Of a stretch of DNA of 17,585 nt, positions 14,115-17,585 are shown piece by piece. Each line of letters begins with the position of its first letter. The first letter of the stretch is position 1. The notes under the pieces are model-generated. The model saw nothing but the letters and a program-made list of their open reading frames with translations, had not been told where the DNA came from and searched no databases. Source of the stretch: Anaerolineales bacterium UBA5069 (lineage in GTDB: Bacteria > Chloroflexota > Anaerolineae > Caldilineales > Caldilineaceae); NCBI GenBank assembly GCA_002415895.1, contig DIAV01000410.1, forward strand, positions 7,987 to 25,571. Reading direction: 5' to 3'. Both the position numbers and the translations under genes were made by a program.

Positions 14115-15116
14115 TTAGTCGGCAGGGGCGTCGCGCAGTGCAACACGATCGCGCGGAGGGAAGATGAGGCTCGCGCCTATGGACAGCGCAATCACACCCG
14201 CCACCACGGCCAGAGACAGCGCGGTGGATATGTGCAGGAAATCGTGCGAGACCATTTTGACGCCAACAAAGGTGAGCACAACAGCCAGGCCGAGTTTGAG
14301 AAAATGGAATTTGTCCATGACGCCCGCCAGCAGAAAATAGAGCGAACGCAACCCCAAAATGGCAAAGATGTTGGACGTAAAGACAAGAAAGGGATCCTGC
14401 GTTACAGCGAAGATTGCGGGGATGGAATCGAGTGCAAAAACGAGGTCGGTTGTTTCAACCACCACAAGCACCAGCAGCAGCGGCGTAGCCATCAAGATGC
14501 CTTGGTGGCGTACGAAAAAACTTTGCCCCTCATAATAATCCGTCACCGGCACAAAGCGGCGCACCCAGCGCAAAACGGGGTTCTTCTCTGGCTTCACCTC
14601 GCCGCCGTCCATAAAAGCCATTTTGTAGCCCGTGAAGATGAGAAACGCACCGAAGATGTAGAGGATCCACGCGAAGCGGCTGATAAGCGCCGCGCCCGCC
14701 ACAATCAGCAGACCGCGCATGATCTGCGCACCGATAACACCCCAAAACAGAACGCGATGCTGATAGGCCGCAGGCACAGCAAAGTAGGTGAAGAGCATGA
14801 CGAAGACAAACATGTTGTCCACGCTCAATGCCTGTTCAATGATATAGGCCGTGAGGAAAACCGTGGAGGCTTCACCATTGGTGTAGGCGCTGGCAGGCGC
14901 CACACTGTCCCAGAAGAAGAAGATAAGCAGGCAAAAGAGCAGTGCGAGGGTCACCCAAACAGCCGTCCAGGTGGCGGCTTCGCGCACACTCACCGCGTGG
15001 GCCTCACGATGGAAGATGCCCAAATCGATGGCCAGCATGGTAATCACAAAGACAAGGAAACCAACCCAGAGCCAGAGACTTTCCACCACAGTGCGCCCAT
15101 CCAATCCAGGAAACAT
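14115..15116 (-). CDS. TerC/Alx-family integral membrane protein (probable metal ion exporter)
   Basis: 333 residues from ATG 15116, with seven to nine membrane helices. It resembles E. coli Alx along its length as I recall it: MLAIDLG (27-33), EQALSVDN (94-101), WILYIFGAFLIFTGYKMA (150-167), FFVRHQG (200-206), and TTDLVFALDSIPAIFAVT (222-239) with the acidic residues D100, D224 and D230 likely to bind the ion, then FTSNIFAILGLRSLYFLLAG. Alx and relatives are linked to manganese export; tellurite resistance gave the family its name. An ATG at 15152 is in frame and would add 12 residues, but a strong promoter ends three bases before it, so that start would need a leaderless mRNA. No space is left for a yybP-ykoY manganese riboswitch. 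It is followed by the JAMM gene. Confidence 0.93.
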   Translation of the reverse strand: MFPGLDGRTVVESLWLWVGFLVFVITMLAIDLGIFHREAHAVSVREAATWTAVWVTLALLFCLLIFFFWDSVAPASAYTNGEASTVFLTAYIIEQALSVDNMFVFVMLFTYFAVPAAYQHRVLFWGVIGAQIMRGLLIVAGAALISRFAWILYIFGAFLIFTGYKMAFMDGGEVKPEKNPVLRWVRRFVPVTDYYEGQSFFVRHQGILMATPLLLVLVVVETTDLVFALDSIPAIFAVTQDPFLVFTSNIFAILGLRSLYFLLAGVMDKFHFLKLGLAVVLTFVGVKMVSHDFLHISTALSLAVVAGVIALSIGASLIFPPRDRVALRDAPAD

Positions 15117-15155
15117 GCCAACGTGTGCGCCCGCCGCGCCCACAAGCCACATCCT

Positions 15156-15184
15156 GTTATAAAGTGACTTGACGGTGATGTCAA
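15156..15184 (-). promoter_or_regulatory. Strong sigma-70-type promoter for the terC-like operon
   Basis: On the minus strand, -35 TTGACA (15179-15184, perfect consensus), a 17-bp spacer and -10 TATAAC (15156-15161, five of six). The predicted transcription start is near 15149, inside or at the ATG at 15152-15150. This argues for the ATG at 15116 as the real start of the TerC-like protein, or for a leaderless message. Confidence 0.78.
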
Positions 15185-15249
15185 ACTGCGGCGCGTGCTT
15201 TGTAGAGCGATCCAGTTATGGAGAAGCAAGTGACAGCGGCACTAAAATA

Positions 15250-15295
15250 GTGCGTCCGGCACCTGCGCGACACGTCGCGTAGGTGCCGGACGCAC
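15250..15295. repeat. 46-nt palindrome (21-bp stem, 4-nt loop)
   Basis: GTGCGTCCGGCACCT (15250-15264) pairs perfectly with AGGTGCCGGACGCAC (15281-15295). The inner part GCGCGA/TCGCGT adds six pairs including one G-T, leaving the loop CACG. A second small hairpin follows at 15301-15315 (GAGCC, loop ATGCC, GGCTC). The element lies in the gap between the divergent terC-like and lacI-like genes, upstream of both promoters, so it is not positioned as a terminator for either. It may be a REP-like mobile palindrome or a protein site. Confidence 0.9.
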
Positions 15296-15336
15296 CACTA
15301 GAGCCATGCCGGCTCTCAAGATGTCCAAATCTACGC

Positions 15337-15395
15337 GCAGCCACTTGATTTTAGTAATCTTCTGTGCTAATCTTTATTAAATTCAACGTGGCTGC
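15337..15395 (+). promoter_or_regulatory. Candidate lacI-gene promoter bracketed by an inverted repeat
   Basis: A -35 TTGATT (15345-15350) and weak -10 TAATCT (15368-15373) with a 17-bp spacer lie between GCAGCCAC (15337-15344) and its exact reverse complement GTGGCTGC (15388-15395). The match extends as TTGA against TCAA with one inserted base. The half-sites are 51 bp apart centre to centre, about five helical turns. A direct repeat TAATCTT occurs at 15355-15361 and 15368-15374. This could be an autoregulatory operator pair (inference). Confidence 0.4.
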
Positions 15396-15420
15396 CCTAT
15401 GTACACACTCCCCATGACCT

Positions 15421-16479
15421 ATGACCACGCAAACACCCGTAACACTTGATGACCTCGCCCGCACTCTGGGTGTATCGCCCGCCACCGTCTCGCTTGCGCT
15501 GCGCAACAAGCAGGGCGTGGGTGAGGAGACGCGCCGGCGCGTTCTCGCCGAGGCGGAGCGCATGGGCTACCGCATGCGCACGCCGCGCATAGCGACACAC
15601 AGCGGCGGCGCGCCCAGGGTCAAGACTGTGGGCGTTGTTGTCAAGGCGCGTGAAAACGATGACCCTCTGGTGAATGACTTCTACTCGCGCGTGCTGGCCG
15701 GCATTGAGGCGGCCTGCCGCAGTCATCGCCTGCATATGCTTCTTGGCACTGTACTGGTGGATGGCCAGAACCGCGCGCTGGAAGTGCCTGCGCTGCTGGA
15801 GGAGGGCGGCGCTGACGGGCTGCTGGTGGTGGGCATGCAGGTGCAGGGCGAGTTGCTGGCGATTATGCGGCGGCGCCACCCCGCGCTCGTCCTGGTGGAC
15901 GCCTACGCCCCGCACTCGGAAAGCGGCGGCTTTGACGCTGTACTCTCCAACAACACAAGCGGCGGCGAAAGCGCTGCCAATCACCTGCTGGCCGAGGGAC
16001 ACCGCCACATTGCGCTGCTGGGGGCCGCCGCCGACTCATACCCCAGCCTGCGCGAACGTTATCACGGTTTCGTAGATACCGCTACGCTGCATCGCGGCAC
16101 CCAACTCTACACAATGGCACCTGTGGAAAACCAGTTTGAGGCCGCCTCGCTCTTTGCAGATTTCCTGCGCGGTAATCCGCAGGTCACCGCCTGCTTTGGC
16201 GGCAATGACTTGTACGCCATTGCCGCCCTGCGCGCGGCGCAGGCCGTGGGGCGGCGCGTGCCCGCTGATCTGGCCGTGATTGGCTTTGACGGTATCGTGC
16301 TGGGCGAGCATACAACGCCACCCCTTACCACACTGGCCGTGGACATGCTGAAAATGGGGCGCGTGGCTGTGGAGATGTTGCTCGATCGCGTAGCATTCCC
16401 CGAGGCCGCACCCGCCATTGCCACAATCACACCGCGCTTGATTGAGCGCGGCTCGGTCAAGAATACCAACGCTGCATAG
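15421..16479 (+). CDS. LacI-family transcriptional regulator
   Basis: 352 residues. The N-terminal helix-turn-helix and hinge (about 6-52) read [20 protein letters not shown], then [20 protein letters not shown], as in LacI/GalR proteins. A periplasmic-binding-protein-like effector domain follows (about 67-345) with [42 protein letters not shown] and [19 protein letters not shown], all in family order. It is a dimeric DNA-binding regulator released by a small ligand, usually a sugar. It sits 47 bp upstream of the GH130 phosphorylase on the same strand, so a mannoside or mannobiose-type effector and control of that gene are reasonable inferences. The start ATG 15421 is fixed by the usual distance to the helix-turn-helix; there is no clear ribosome site before it. 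Confidence 0.95.
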   Translation: MTTQTPVTLDDLARTLGVSPATVSLALRNKQGVGEETRRRVLAEAERMGYRMRTPRIATHSGGAPRVKTVGVVVKARENDDPLVNDFYSRVLAGIEAACRSHRLHMLLGTVLVDGQNRALEVPALLEEGGADGLLVVGMQVQGELLAIMRRRHPALVLVDAYAPHSESGGFDAVLSNNTSGGESAANHLLAEGHRHIALLGAAADSYPSLRERYHGFVDTATLHRGTQLYTMAPVENQFEAASLFADFLRGNPQVTACFGGNDLYAIAALRAAQAVGRRVPADLAVIGFDGIVLGEHTTPPLTTLAVDMLKMGRVAVEMLLDRVAFPEAAPAIATITPRLIERGSVKNTNAA

Positions 16480-16526
16480 CGTGCAACCGCTCTTCTCAAA
16501 TCGCATACACCTTTAAGGATTCTGAA

Positions 16527-17528
16527 ATGACCACGCAAATCCAATCTTCGTCCATTACAGTTGCCGGCAGCGCGCTGCCTGCCATGCCGTGGGAGGAACG
16601 CCCGACCGGCAGTAACGCCGCCGTCTGGCGCTATAGCGGCAATCCGATAATTCCTGCCAACCTGCTGCCCAACTCCAACAGCATCTTCAACAGCGCGGTT
16701 GTGCCCTTCAACGGGGCGTGGGCGGGCGTCTTCCGCTGCGACGACAAGCGCCACCAAATGAACATCCATGCCGGCTTCAGCGACGACGCCATCAACTGGC
16801 GCATCAATGCCGAGACGATTACCTTCGCGTGTGATGACCCGGAAATCGGCCGCCTGGCCTACCGCTATGATCCGCGCGTGGTGTGGATTGACGATCGCTA
16901 CTATGTAACGTGGTGCAACGGTTATCACGGCCCCACCATTGGCGTGGGCTACACCTATGACTTCCGCACCTTCCACCAGCTTGAGAACGCATTCCTGCCC
17001 TACAACCGCAACGGCGTGCTCTTCCCGCGCAAAATTGGCGGCAAGTTCGCCATGATGAGCCGCCCCAGCGACAACGGCCACACACCCTTTGGCGACATGT
17101 TCTACAGCGAAAGCCCCGATATGGAGCATTGGGGCCATCATCGCTTTGTGATGGCGCCGGCGGGTGGGTGGCAGAGCACCAAAGTGGGCGCGGGCCCCAT
17201 TCCGATTGAGACAAGCGAAGGCTGGCTGCTCATTTACCACGGCGTTATTACGCAGTGCAACGGCTTCATCTACCGCTTTGGCGCGGCGCTGCTGGATCTG
17301 GAGCAACCCTGGAAGGTGATTGCACGCACAGGCTCCTATCTAATGGGGCCAGAGGCAGAGTACGAGCGCGTGGGCGATACATCCAATGTCGTCTTCCCGT
17401 GCGCGGCGCTGGTGGATGCGCCCAGCGGCCGCCTTGCCATCTACTACGGCGCGGCCGACACAGTGGTGGGGCTTGCTTTCTCTACGGTGGATGAGATCGT
17501 CGATTTCATCAAGGCCGACCCGCTCTAG
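16527..17528 (+). CDS. GH130 family beta-mannoside phosphorylase
   Basis: 333 residues, a full-length five-bladed beta-propeller enzyme of GH130. Diagnostic segments in order are [20 protein letters not shown] (37-56), [14 protein letters not shown] (74-87), [20 protein letters not shown] (114-133), with Asp115 matching the catalytic proton donor, [20 protein letters not shown] (161-180), [13 protein letters not shown] (215-227) and LLIYHGV (234-240). The family cleaves beta-mannosidic bonds with phosphate to give mannose-1-phosphate; this subgroup looks like mannooligosaccharide phosphorylase, but the linkage and chain length are not decided by sequence. There is no signal peptide, so it acts in the cytoplasm on imported oligosaccharides. 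ATG 16527 is preceded by AAGGA with a 7-nt gap. It lies directly downstream of the LacI-type gene; transport genes, if any, are outside the window. Confidence 0.95.
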   Translation: MTTQIQSSSITVAGSALPAMPWEERPTGSNAAVWRYSGNPIIPANLLPNSNSIFNSAVVPFNGAWAGVFRCDDKRHQMNIHAGFSDDAINWRINAETITFACDDPEIGRLAYRYDPRVVWIDDRYYVTWCNGYHGPTIGVGYTYDFRTFHQLENAFLPYNRNGVLFPRKIGGKFAMMSRPSDNGHTPFGDMFYSESPDMEHWGHHRFVMAPAGGWQSTKVGAGPIPIETSEGWLLIYHGVITQCNGFIYRFGAALLDLEQPWKVIARTGSYLMGPEAEYERVGDTSNVVFPCAALVDAPSGRLAIYYGAADTVVGLAFSTVDEIVDFIKADPL

Positions 17529-17585
17529 ATAAATACCACAGCACAGAGCGCATTGACGCGAAGGCGCAAACAACAGCAACACCGG

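Noticed and set aside
13947..15167. 406-residue plus-strand open frame opposite the JAMM and terC-like genes
   Set aside because: It is the antisense shadow of two well-recognised genes and has a charged, repetitive composition without any family features.
15153..15420. yybP-ykoY manganese riboswitch upstream of the terC-like gene
   Set aside because: The promoter ends three bases from the first in-frame ATG, so no leader RNA of riboswitch length would be made from it.

Overview
The window reads as a chromosomal segment of a GC-rich, free-living bacterium, most plausibly a member of the Chloroflexota (Anaerolineae/Caldilineae-like). That placement is an inference from gene content and style: a DUF2723 (GT117-like) membrane glycosyltransferase, a DUF4012 protein, SH3b proteins, a sortase-fold lipoprotein, an intracellular-looking subtilase and a GH130 phosphorylase, together with short tandem repeats between genes. 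No 16S gene or other taxonomic marker is present.

Left block (1-3535, minus strand): a selenocysteine tRNA gene with its own promoter, then a small acidic protein of unknown function, an S8 (subtilisin) peptidase with an N-terminal double CxxC and a C-terminal CBM48-like domain, and a COG4947-type alpha/beta-hydrolase esterase. Three different short tandem repeats (7-, 8- and 9-bp units) sit in the gaps. The 8-bp one is arranged head to head and could fold into a hairpin of about 48 bp.

Central block (3650-12439, plus strand): a cell-surface glycan/envelope cluster. A sortase-fold lipoprotein that has lost the catalytic His and Cys overlaps (ATGA) a GT2 glycosyltransferase. That gene overlaps (GTGA) a WbaP/PglC-like polyprenyl-phosphate sugar-phosphotransferase. 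They are followed by a secreted protein with two SH3b domains and a DUF11-like domain, a DUF2723 multi-pass glycosyltransferase and, behind its own promoter, a DUF4012 membrane protein. Together these suggest lipid-linked sugar priming and extension, transfer at the outer face of the membrane, and extracytoplasmic partners.

Right block: on the minus strand, TerC/Alx-family transporter -> JAMM/MPN metalloprotease -> tandem GNAT acetyltransferase (12490-15116). A 46-nt near-perfect palindrome lies in the divergent gap. On the plus strand, a LacI-family regulator sits directly upstream of a GH130 mannoside phosphorylase, probably a local regulator-enzyme pair for beta-mannoside use. The LacI promoter is bracketed by an inverted repeat.

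The items most worth a second look are the tRNA-Sec with an imperfect acceptor stem, the catalytically dead sortase at the head of the glycan operon, the modular intracellular subtilase, and the inverted tandem octamer array.
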